From Lachnospiraceae bacterium (lineage in GTDB: Bacteria > Bacillota > Clostridia > Lachnospirales > Lachnospiraceae): a stretch of DNA of 35,694 nucleotides. Where the stretch lies: positions 1-35,694 of the forward strand of contig JAEEMP010000034.1 in the NCBI GenBank assembly GCA_016283275.1, read 5' to 3'. Below, one piece after another: positions 6,828 to 14,286 of the stretch. The notes below the pieces were generated by a model. That model saw only the letters and a program-made list of their open reading frames with translations, was not told where the DNA came from and searched no databases. Every line of letters begins with the position of its first letter. The stretch's first letter is position 1. The position numbers were made by a program, and so were the translations under genes.

Positions 6828-9032
6828 ATGACAGAGCAGCAACAGCAGTATTTCCTCAAGCAGGGATTTTCACAAAAGCAGATCGAAGAGATAGCGCTCG
6901 GTATGGAAAACGGAGTGCCTGTGTCTGTTTATGCCTTTAAAGAGCTCATGCCTCAGAATATGTATCAGATAAGGCGTGGTCTTGAAGAAGGCTTTGATAT
7001 GCATGCCTATGCTACTCCCGATTACGGATGGTTCCAGCTTGAAGAGATCAGGCTGGGCTTTGAAAATAATGTAGATGTATCCAAGTACGACGATGCCAAC
7101 ATATCATACAAGAAGATGCATCAGATACGTCGCGCACTTGAGGAAGGAAACGACTTAAGTGAGTTTATCTCCTATGAACATGATGTCCTCAAGAAGATCC
7201 GCGAATCCAAGAGCCTAAAAATCGATATCATCCCCTATGTAAGACAGGGTTATAATGCGGAACAGCTCGAAGAGATCTTAAACGCGCTTAAGGATAAGCT
7301 TGATATATTCCAATATATCGATGTTTCTTTTCCCGGTGCGGCTATACATGAGATAGCACAGGGCTACAGGTCCAATGCAGATGTCGACTTTTATGCAAGA
7401 GACTGTTACAGCTGGAAGCAGATGCGTGAGATAAGGGTCGGAATTGAAAAACAGCTGGACATTTCATACTATATGTCTCCGCTTTTCGATCACCGACAGA
7501 TGGAGCAGATAAGACTGGGCCTAGAGGAAGGTCTCGAGGTTGAGTACTATAACTCATTAATGTACACCGCCAATGAGATGGAAGCCTTCAGAAACCGATT
7601 GAAGAACGGTTTCGAAGAAGAAATCGTTGAAAATGACGATCTTTTGGATTTAGTCGATCTTTTGGAGGTAAACGCTGAAGAGGACATACATGTTTCCATT
7701 TCGGACGATGATATGGAGGCATATCTTACGGTCAGTCCAAACTGCAAGGAAAGTCTTACAAAGAAGGATATACTTAAGAACCTTCGATATTCCGATGTTA
7801 CCCAGAACATCAACATGCGTATGATCGATGAACTTTTACAGGGAAAGCATATAGGAGAAAAGGTTCTTATAGCTGTAGGGCGTCCGCCGAAACAGGGTGA
7901 AGACGGAAGGTACGAGTTCTTTGTAAAGGCCGATTCCCACAAGGCACCCAAGATCCTTTCCGACGGTTCGGTCGATTATTCGGGCGGCGGTGATTACGAA
8001 ATGATAAAAGTTGGTCAAAAGGTTGCATATTATCATTCCGCCACAAAGGGTATCGAAGGAAGATCCGTTACCAACAAGCGTATCCCGGCTACGCGGGGCA
8101 AAGAACTTGAGATGCTCAAAGGAAAAGGTTTCTTTGTACTCGAAGACAGAAAGACCTATGTAGCCGCAACTGACGGAAAGGTGGAATTGAACGGTAACCT
8201 CCTCGAGATCACCAAGGTCATTAACCTTGAGGAAGCCAATGCAAACACGGGTAATATAAGATTTAACGGCAACATCGAGATTGCCGGAGACGTAAGCGGC
8301 GGTATCAGGATCGAAGCCGGGCAGGATGTCATCATAGGCGGATTCGTGGAGGATGCCTTCATAACCGCGGGCGGAAATATCACGATCTCCAAGGGTGTCA
8401 ACGGCGGCGGAGTCGGTGAGCTTAAAGCGGGCGGAGAGGTAACAGCCAAATTCTTTGAGACGGTAAAGGTTACTGCAGGCAAATGCATAACCGCAAATTA
8501 CAGTTTAAATTCCGAGCTCTATTCCGAAGGAGAGATTAATCTTTCGGGCAAGAAGAGCGTGCTTGTGGGGGCTTCGGCATTCGCGGCAAAGGAGATAAAG
8601 GCAATAGATGTCGGCAATATGATGGGCGTGCAGACAAAGATCAAGCTCGGTGTATCGGATAAGATGAAGGCCGAACTGTACCGTATAAACACTGCCAGAA
8701 ACGACAACAATAAGAAGCTTGATATCCTTATCAAGAGCGAAAAGGATTTCCAGTCCAAGTTTTCGCAGGAAGAACGCGATGCAATGGAGATGTACATAAA
8801 GATAGAAAACGCGATCTACACTCTGAATATCCAGGAGGAAGAACTTAAAAAGGAATACGAAGACCTCATGGATGTCATCGCGATCACAAAGGATGCGTGT
8901 CTTGTCGTAATGGGCAATCTTTACGACAACGTTCTTATTGAGATAGACGGTAAAAGGACCATGTCAACGCAATCCAACAATGTTACGGTAAAAAAAGTTT
9001 CCGAAAGAGTGGGCATATTTAAGAACAATTAG
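6828..9032 (+). CDS. FapA/DUF342-family protein with N-terminal repeat array
   Basis: The 734-residue protein ends in a recognisable DUF342/FapA module (about residues 290-734): a GRPPKQGEDG motif, glycine-rich repeats typical of a right-handed beta-helix (about 470-610) and a long charged helical segment near 620-700. The first 270 residues hold about nine degenerate copies of a 25-33 residue helical repeat with the pattern QIR.GLEEG.DV..Y. FapA proteins are linked to flagellar assembly or to polar localisation in other bacteria, but no flagellar gene is nearby. It lies between two cyclic-di-GMP-type proteins with 18 and 8 bp gaps, which suggests that it is their partner or output. No membrane segment is seen. 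The repeat domain's function is unknown. Confidence 0.85.
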   Translation: MTEQQQQYFLKQGFSQKQIEEIALGMENGVPVSVYAFKELMPQNMYQIRRGLEEGFDMHAYATPDYGWFQLEEIRLGFENNVDVSKYDDANISYKKMHQIRRALEEGNDLSEFISYEHDVLKKIRESKSLKIDIIPYVRQGYNAEQLEEILNALKDKLDIFQYIDVSFPGAAIHEIAQGYRSNADVDFYARDCYSWKQMREIRVGIEKQLDISYYMSPLFDHRQMEQIRLGLEEGLEVEYYNSLMYTANEMEAFRNRLKNGFEEEIVENDDLLDLVDLLEVNAEEDIHVSISDDDMEAYLTVSPNCKESLTKKDILKNLRYSDVTQNINMRMIDELLQGKHIGEKVLIAVGRPPKQGEDGRYEFFVKADSHKAPKILSDGSVDYSGGGDYEMIKVGQKVAYYHSATKGIEGRSVTNKRIPATRGKELEMLKGKGFFVLEDRKTYVAATDGKVELNGNLLEITKVINLEEANANTGNIRFNGNIEIAGDVSGGIRIEAGQDVIIGGFVEDAFITAGGNITISKGVNGGGVGELKAGGEVTAKFFETVKVTAGKCITANYSLNSELYSEGEINLSGKKSVLVGASAFAAKEIKAIDVGNMMGVQTKIKLGVSDKMKAELYRINTARNDNNKKLDILIKSEKDFQSKFSQEERDAMEMYIKIENAIYTLNIQEEELKKEYEDLMDVIAITKDACLVVMGNLYDNVLIEIDGKRTMSTQSNNVTVKKVSERVGIFKNN

Positions 9033-9040
9033 GGAGAATT

Positions 9041-10132
9041 ATGGAAAAAGCGATCCTTGTAGCCAACAATGAAAATGAGTACAGAAAAATATTTAAGGAT
9101 ATCTTCGAAGGCCGGTATAATGTGCTTGAAGCAAGAACCGGCAAAGATGCGGTGGAGATGATAAAGCGTCACAGAGAAAATCTTTGCGCTGTTGTCCTTG
9201 ATATAGGGATTGCAAACGGCGGAGGTCCCGCTGTGCTTAATGCTGTTGCAAAGGCACACTGGCTCGATAATATGCCCAGGATCATAACTTCCGTAAGAGA
9301 CGATGAAGCTGACAGAACACTTGCCACAGGATCCGGTGCCACCGATTTTATAGTGCTCCCCGGAGATAAGGACGATATAGATAAAAGAATAAGCCAAGCA
9401 ATAGAGGAAGGAAAGGATACCGCTTCGGAGGCCAAAGAGGATGACAGGTCACCGGAGGGCGAAGCGGTTTCGGAAAAGGACAAAGACAGTTATTACAAGA
9501 AGCTGTTTGAGAAGATGCTTGAATTTGTAGGCTGTGTTTCTACGATCAAGAATCCCGACGATGTGGGACATGATATAAAGGTCAAAGGCTATACAAAGAT
9601 ACTTACGGACTATCTTATGGAGAATAATCCTGAGCTTAAACTTACCGAGCGTAAAGCCGATCAGATCATAACTGCCAGCCCGCTCATTGACATAGGAAAC
9701 CTTGCGATCCCCGACAGCGTTCTTTTTAAACCGGGAAGGCTTTCGAATGAGGAATATGAGTTTATAAAGTCCCATACATTCAGGGGGATAGAGATCCTTG
9801 ATATCGTCAAGATAGGATGGGAAGCGGATTTTGACAAGACGATCAGGAACATGATCAAGTACCACCACGAAAGATATGATGGAAGCGGTTATCCCGAAGG
9901 TCTTAAGGGAGACGCCATTCCGATCGAGGCCCAGATAGTATCCATTGCGGATATATATTATGCTCTTACCACCGACAGGGCATTTAGAAGAGCCTTCAGC
10001 AAGGAAAAAGCATATACGACCATCATCGAAGATAATTCGAGTTATTTCGCCCCCGTTTTACTGGTTGCATTTAAGGCCTGCAGGGATAACTTCGAGGCTT
10101 GGGCGGACGGAAATCTGCATTTGGACATATAA
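9041..10132 (+). CDS. Degenerate receiver plus HD-GYP domain protein
   Basis: Residues 1-125 have the response-regulator receiver fold with the phospho-acceptor aspartate at D54. The acidic pair that binds Mg2+ is replaced by N9-N10, and the conserved lysine before the proline is L106, so normal phosphorylation is doubtful. After an acidic linker, residues about 150-355 form an HD-GYP domain with HHE..DGSGYP at 275-285, H177, H245 and D304. The HD dyad itself reads LIDIG: I216 replaces the metal-binding histidine while D217 remains. HD-GYP proteins degrade cyclic-di-GMP with a two- or three-metal site, so this copy may have altered or no activity. It is the last gene of a three-gene unit, started by GGGAGA overlapping the previous stop, and is followed by a terminator. 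Confidence 0.87.
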   Translation: MEKAILVANNENEYRKIFKDIFEGRYNVLEARTGKDAVEMIKRHRENLCAVVLDIGIANGGGPAVLNAVAKAHWLDNMPRIITSVRDDEADRTLATGSGATDFIVLPGDKDDIDKRISQAIEEGKDTASEAKEDDRSPEGEAVSEKDKDSYYKKLFEKMLEFVGCVSTIKNPDDVGHDIKVKGYTKILTDYLMENNPELKLTERKADQIITASPLIDIGNLAIPDSVLFKPGRLSNEEYEFIKSHTFRGIEILDIVKIGWEADFDKTIRNMIKYHHERYDGSGYPEGLKGDAIPIEAQIVSIADIYYALTTDRAFRRAFSKEKAYTTIIEDNSSYFAPVLLVAFKACRDNFEAWADGNLHLDI

Positions 10133-10149
10133 AGGATATATGTTGTCTG

Positions 10150-10187
10150 ATCGGAAGGCACGGTTTGTGCCTTCCGATTTTTTTATT
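10150..10187 (+). terminator. Terminator after the HD-GYP gene
   Basis: A strong hairpin, TCGGAAGGCAC paired with GTGCCTTCCGA (loop GGTTT), is followed by seven T residues. Confidence 0.92.
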
Positions 10188-10214
10188 GTAAATACGCCGT
10201 TTTCGTAGTAAAAT
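10186..10214 (+). promoter_or_regulatory. Promoter of nagB-glmM
   Basis: TTGTAA (10186-10191) and TAAAAT (10209-10214) are 17 bp apart, a good sigma-A promoter. Transcription would start about 60 bases ahead of nagB. The -35 overlaps the T tract of the preceding terminator. Confidence 0.55.
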
Positions 10215-10283
10215 CGTAACGTATAAAAAGCGTAGGAACTGTTTTGTTTAAGCGCACAACAGCTAAAAAGGAGAGAGAATAAG

Positions 10284-11006
10284 ATGAAGGTAATTGTATG
10301 TAAGACGTACGAAGAAGCTTCTCTCGAGTCTGCTAAGATTGTTGCCGAGGTAATGAAAAATAAGCCGAACGCGATACTTGGTCTTGCCACGGGATCAACC
10401 CCCGAAGGCATGTACTCGGAGCTTGCCAGGATGAACAAGGAAGGAGAAATCGATTTTAAGGATATCACTACGGTGAATCTTGACGAGTATTATCCGATCA
10501 GTCCCGATAACGATCAGAGTTACAGATATTTTATGAACAAGAATCTTTTCGATCGTGTCAATATCGATAAATCCCGTACACATGTACCGGACGGTTCCGC
10601 ACCCGACGGTGAAAAAGAAGCCGAAAGATATGAAAACTATGTAAGATCTTTGGGCGGAGCGGATATTCAGGTTCTCGGTATAGGACGCAACGGTCATATA
10701 GCATTTAATGAGCCCGATGAGGAACTTGTTCCCGTAACACATGTTACAAGTCTTACCGCAGATACTATCGATGCCAATGCACGATTCTTCAAAAGTGCCG
10801 ATGAAGTACCCACACATGCTCTTACAATGGGTATGGGAACGATCCTTTCCGCAAAGAAGATCATCATTATAGCTACAGGTGCCAATAAACATGAGGCAGT
10901 TAAGCAGATGCTTAAGGGTACATGCACCACAAAGTGCCCCGCATCTTTCTTAAATCTTCACAAGGATGTTGTTCTTGTCTGCGATGAAGCGGCATACAAC
11001 GGTTAA
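10284..11006 (+). CDS. nagB: Glucosamine-6-phosphate deaminase
   Basis: The 240-residue length and motifs match NagB: the phosphate-binding loop GLATGSTPEGMY (33-44), NLDEYYP with the proton-abstracting D67, and GIGRNGHIAFNEP with ring-opening H138 and E143. It converts glucosamine-6-phosphate to fructose-6-phosphate and ammonia in the cytoplasm. Asparagine before GH in the active-site loop is seen in Bacillus-type NagB, so activity is expected. It has no C-terminal allosteric extension, as is usual for the shorter Gram-positive type. The start follows GGAGAGAG. It is 10 bp ahead of glmM, so one operon handles both the breakdown and the cell-wall use of glucosamine-6-phosphate. Confidence 0.95.
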   Translation: MKVIVCKTYEEASLESAKIVAEVMKNKPNAILGLATGSTPEGMYSELARMNKEGEIDFKDITTVNLDEYYPISPDNDQSYRYFMNKNLFDRVNIDKSRTHVPDGSAPDGEKEAERYENYVRSLGGADIQVLGIGRNGHIAFNEPDEELVPVTHVTSLTADTIDANARFFKSADEVPTHALTMGMGTILSAKKIIIIATGANKHEAVKQMLKGTCTTKCPASFLNLHKDVVLVCDEAAYNG

Positions 11007-11016
11007 GAGGTAATTT

Positions 11017-12369
11017 ATGGGAAAATATTTTGGAACAGACGGCTTCAGAGGACAGGCAGGTGTTGTACTTACCGCCGAGCATGCATTTAAGATCGGTCGT
11101 TTTCTGGGCTGGTATTACGGAAAAGATCATCATGCAAAAATAGTGATCGGAAAGGATACGCGTCGTTCTTCATACATGTATGAAAATGCGCTTGCGGCAG
11201 GTATTACCGCATCCGGTTCCGATGCATATCTTCTGCATGTAACCACAACTCCGTGTGTAGCATATATCACAAGAACCGAAATGTTTGACTGCGGTGTTAT
11301 GATCTCCGCCAGCCACAATCCTTATACGGATAACGGTATCAAATTGATGAACTGCGACGGCGAGAAAATGGACGACGCTCTTCAGGATGAGATTGAGACC
11401 TATATCGATGGAAATCACGAAGAGATCCCGTTTGCGACCGAGGCAAATATCGGATGTACCGTTGACTTCTATTCGGGTCGTAACAGATATATCGGTTATC
11501 TTACAAATCTTGCCACCAAGTCGTTTGAGAACAGGAAGATCGCACTTGACTGTGCAAACGGTTCTTCATGGATGATCGGTCCCGCTGTATTTAATGCGCT
11601 CGGTGCCAAGACATATGTGATAAACAATGCTCCCGACGGCGTCAATATCAACACAGGCTGCGGTTCCACCCACATCGAAGGCTTACAGCAGTATGTCAAA
11701 GAAAACAATCTTGACTGCGGTTTTGCTTTTGACGGTGATGCCGACAGATGTCTTGCAGTCGATGAAAACGGTGAGATTGTTAACGGCGATAAGATAATGT
11801 ATATCTGTGCAAAGCACTTAAAGAGCCAGGGCCAGCTTCCCACCAATAAGGTTGTTACGACCGTTATGTCAAACTTCGGTCTTTACAAGGCACTCGACAA
11901 GATCGGTATCGGCTATGAGAAGACCGCCGTAGGTGACAGATACGTATATGAGAACATGAAAGAGTTCAACCACATGATCGGCGGCGAACAGTCCGGACAC
12001 ATCATCTTCAGAAAGTTTGCACGTACCGGAGACGGCGTACTTACAGCTATTCAGCTTTTAAGCGTTATGGTGGATACACAGCTTCCGCTTTCTGTTCTTG
12101 CCGCAGAAGTTACAATGTATCCTCAGGTTCTTAAAAACGTAGTAGTCGACGATAAGGATGCAACACTTGAAGATCCTGCGGTAAAGCTTGCTGTTGACGC
12201 AGCTACTGCAGAACTTGGTGATAACGGACGCGTACTTCTTCGTAAATCCGGAACGGAACCCGTGCTTCGCGTTATGTCCGAGGCCGGCTCCGATGAAGAA
12301 TGCGAAAAGCATGTGGATGCTATAATCGAGTCCATGAAAGCGTCGAACCATCTTATCAAAATAAAATAA
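11017..12369 (+). CDS. glmM: Phosphoglucosamine mutase
   Basis: A 450-residue member of the phosphohexomutase family with all four hallmark regions: the phosphoserine loop ISASHNP (catalytic S99), the metal loop DGDADRC, the sugar loop GGEQSGHI and the phosphate-binding RKSGTEPVLRVM near the C-terminus. The start MGKYFGTDGFRG is typical of GlmM rather than phosphomannomutases. It interconverts glucosamine-6-phosphate and glucosamine-1-phosphate for UDP-GlcNAc and peptidoglycan synthesis. It directly follows nagB, whose product competes for the same substrate, and is followed by a terminator. A ribosome site AGAGGT lies 8 bases ahead. Whether it is the only glmM in the genome cannot be seen here. 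Confidence 0.92.
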   Translation: MGKYFGTDGFRGQAGVVLTAEHAFKIGRFLGWYYGKDHHAKIVIGKDTRRSSYMYENALAAGITASGSDAYLLHVTTTPCVAYITRTEMFDCGVMISASHNPYTDNGIKLMNCDGEKMDDALQDEIETYIDGNHEEIPFATEANIGCTVDFYSGRNRYIGYLTNLATKSFENRKIALDCANGSSWMIGPAVFNALGAKTYVINNAPDGVNINTGCGSTHIEGLQQYVKENNLDCGFAFDGDADRCLAVDENGEIVNGDKIMYICAKHLKSQGQLPTNKVVTTVMSNFGLYKALDKIGIGYEKTAVGDRYVYENMKEFNHMIGGEQSGHIIFRKFARTGDGVLTAIQLLSVMVDTQLPLSVLAAEVTMYPQVLKNVVVDDKDATLEDPAVKLAVDAATAELGDNGRVLLRKSGTEPVLRVMSEAGSDEECEKHVDAIIESMKASNHLIKIK

Positions 12370-12386
12370 GAAACACATATGAGTTT

Positions 12387-12420
12387 CCAAAAGCCCGCAT
12401 GTATATGCGGGCTTTTTAGC
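12387..12420 (+). terminator. Terminator after glmM
   Basis: AAAAGCCCGCAT pairs with ATGCGGGCTTTTT around a very short loop and ends in T residues. Confidence 0.92.
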
Positions 12421-12423
12421 TAC

Positions 12424-12452
12424 TTGCAGAAACGGGTACTTAATGATATTAT
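12424..12452 (+). promoter_or_regulatory. Promoter of the small membrane protein gene
   Basis: TTGCAG (12424-12429) and TATTAT (12447-12452) are exactly 17 bp apart, with TGA just before the -10 giving an extended -10 element. The transcript would start near 12459. Confidence 0.65.
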
Positions 12453-12498
12453 GTATAAGGTTTGTAAGACCAATCATAATAAAGGAGAATAATACATT

Positions 12499-12915
12499 AT
12501 GGAACAGAATCAGGCAAAGGGAGCAGGCTTTCTTAAGGTTTGCGGTATCATTATGATCATCGGTGGTGCATTAAGCATAATCATCGGTATTCTTGCAGTA
12601 GTAGGTGCGTTAGCATTGACAGGCATGGGTATTGATGCCGGAGTTTCAACAGGGTTACTTATGGTTGCAAGTATTCTTGCGCTTGTAGGCGGTATCATTG
12701 AGCTTATAGCAGGTATCATCGGTGTTAAGAACTGTAACGATCCTTCCAAGGCAAATACATGTTTGATCTGCGGTATCGTTGTTGTTGCAGTTTCCGTATT
12801 AAGCACGATCCTTACAGTTGTTGCGGGCGGAAATTTCTCACCCGTATCATTTGTAACAGGTCTTATCCTTCCCGCTCTTTACATTGTTGGTGCGGTTAAG
12901 AATAAGCAGGCTTAA
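12499..12915 (+). CDS. Small four-helix membrane protein, unknown function
   Basis: I do not recognise the family. The 138-residue product has four strongly hydrophobic segments (about 12-37, 49-72, 84-108 and 112-134) and a short loop with two cysteines and KNCNDPSKANTC between the second and third. No enzyme motif is visible. It stands alone between its own promoter and terminator, so it is an independent transcription unit. The ribosome site AAAGGAG is 11 bases ahead of the ATG. Codon use matches the neighbours, so it is probably a real and well-expressed gene. Confidence 0.82.
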   Translation: MEQNQAKGAGFLKVCGIIMIIGGALSIIIGILAVVGALALTGMGIDAGVSTGLLMVASILALVGGIIELIAGIIGVKNCNDPSKANTCLICGIVVVAVSVLSTILTVVAGGNFSPVSFVTGLILPALYIVGAVKNKQA

Positions 12916-12933
12916 TCTTAAGCGGCAAAGATC

Positions 12934-12973
12934 AAAAATCGGGCCCGTCATACGACGGGTCCGATTTCTTTTT
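12934..12973 (+). terminator. Terminator after the small membrane protein gene
   Basis: AAATCGGGCCCGTC pairs with GACGGGTCCGATTT (one G-T pair, short CATAC loop region) and leads into CTTTTT. Confidence 0.88.
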
Positions 12974-13001
12974 GCCATTAACGTACGCTTTTCCCCAAAA
13001 C

Positions 13002-13030
13002 TTGATTTTTAGCGCCAATAATGCGAAAAT
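13002..13030 (+). promoter_or_regulatory. Possible promoter of the glycosyltransferase-clostripain operon
   Basis: TTGATT (13002-13007) and GAAAAT (13025-13030) are 17 bp apart. The -10 matches four of six consensus bases, so support is moderate. No better pair is visible before the gene. Confidence 0.4.
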
Positions 13031-13066
13031 GTCTAATTGTAAAAGAAAAAAACGGAAAGATCATTT

Positions 13067-14266
13067 ATGAAGTCATTTGAAGCAAAAGCACTTAAGTTCA
13101 TAGAGGAACATTTAAGCGTATTTATTATAATACTGGCATTCTTGCTGGGTGCATATCTTCGCTTTTCCATGAGATATTTTATAAGCGGTGATACCGACGA
13201 GTATTATCTTGCATGGTACGACGAGATCAAGGGCCTCGGAGGATTTAAGGCGCTCGGTACCCAGGTGGGCGATTACAGTATCCTTTATCAGTTCATGCTT
13301 GCGGGGCTGACTTATCTGCCGCTTATCCCTTTATATGCACTTAAGGCTTTCAGCATATTTTTTGATCTTCTGCTTTCGATACTTCTGGCTTTTATCATCG
13401 GAAAGAACACGGAGTACGGTATAAAGGGTGCGGCAGCGGCATTCGCTTTTGCATGGATATCTCCGGTTGCGGCCATGAATTCCGCTATGTGGACGCAGTG
13501 TGATTCGATCTATACGTTTTTTGTGATACTTGCGCTTTTATATCTTTATAGGGAAAAGCATGTTCTTTCAATGGTATTTCTGGGACTTGCTTTTGCTTTT
13601 AAGCTTCAGACCATATTTATAGTTCCGTTTTTCCTTTTTATCTATTTTTACAAAAAGAAGTTTTCGATCCTTTATTTTCTGATCGTGCCGGCTGTCATGT
13701 GGATCACGACTATACCGGGCATCATTGCGGGACACGGACTTCTGGACGGCTTTGAGATCTTCTTTATACAAAAAGCGGAATATTATCTTATGGAGATGAA
13801 TTATCCGGGATTCTGGATGTTTACTTCCTATGAGACATTTGTGGAAAAGTATGAATATTTTGACTGGTTATACCCTGTAGGAATGATACTTACAGTTGTC
13901 GTTCTTGCAGGCTGGCTGGCATTAACACTTAAGGCAAAGGCAAAAATGAATGCGGTGACCTTTATAGGACTTGCACTCATTTTAAGTTATTCGACCGTGT
14001 TCTTTTTACCCGTAATGCATGAACGTTACGGTTATATATACGAGATACTTGCAATAATCTATGTGTTTTATAACAGAAAATCGGCGGTACCGCTTGTGCT
14101 GCTTGAGATAATATCCATAATCACATATTCCTGGTATCTTATGTTTGTACCGAGGAACTTAACGTGGCTTGCGGTTTTAAATCTCATAGTATATCTGTGG
14201 TATGCGATTTTATATGTAAAAGGGTTAAAAGAAACCGAAGAAAGTGCTGATGTTAAGATCGCTTAA
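13067..14266 (+). CDS. Gpi18-like membrane mannosyltransferase (GT-C fold)
   Basis: A 399-residue polytopic membrane protein with about ten hydrophobic segments. The first external loop carries an acidic motif, GDTDEYY at 41-47, followed by LYQF and WxQCD-like stretches (MWTQCDS near 143-149). This is the arrangement of GT-C glycosyltransferases, and the pattern resembles COG5542, mannosyltransferases related to Gpi18. Such enzymes use polyprenyl-phosphate sugars to glycosylate lipids or proteins outside the membrane. The sugar and acceptor are unknown. The gene is 20 bp ahead of the membrane-anchored clostripain gene, whose serine-rich stalk is a conceivable acceptor (inference). Confidence 0.78.
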   Translation: MKSFEAKALKFIEEHLSVFIIILAFLLGAYLRFSMRYFISGDTDEYYLAWYDEIKGLGGFKALGTQVGDYSILYQFMLAGLTYLPLIPLYALKAFSIFFDLLLSILLAFIIGKNTEYGIKGAAAAFAFAWISPVAAMNSAMWTQCDSIYTFFVILALLYLYREKHVLSMVFLGLAFAFKLQTIFIVPFFLFIYFYKKKFSILYFLIVPAVMWITTIPGIIAGHGLLDGFEIFFIQKAEYYLMEMNYPGFWMFTSYETFVEKYEYFDWLYPVGMILTVVVLAGWLALTLKAKAKMNAVTFIGLALILSYSTVFFLPVMHERYGYIYEILAIIYVFYNRKSAVPLVLLEIISIITYSWYLMFVPRNLTWLAVLNLIVYLWYAILYVKGLKETEESADVKIA

Positions 14267-14286
14267 GCGATAAAAGGAAGGGAAAA

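Noticed and set aside
7547-7951. Long open frame antisense to the FapA-like gene
   Set aside because: It is serine-rich without domain or ribosome site and is a reading-frame shadow of a well-supported gene; the same holds for other antisense frames, for example in nagB and DUF4867.
6828-9032. Flagellar locus suggested by the FapA name
   Set aside because: No flagellin, hook, motor or chemotaxis gene is in the window; FapA/DUF342 proteins also occur in non-flagellar contexts.
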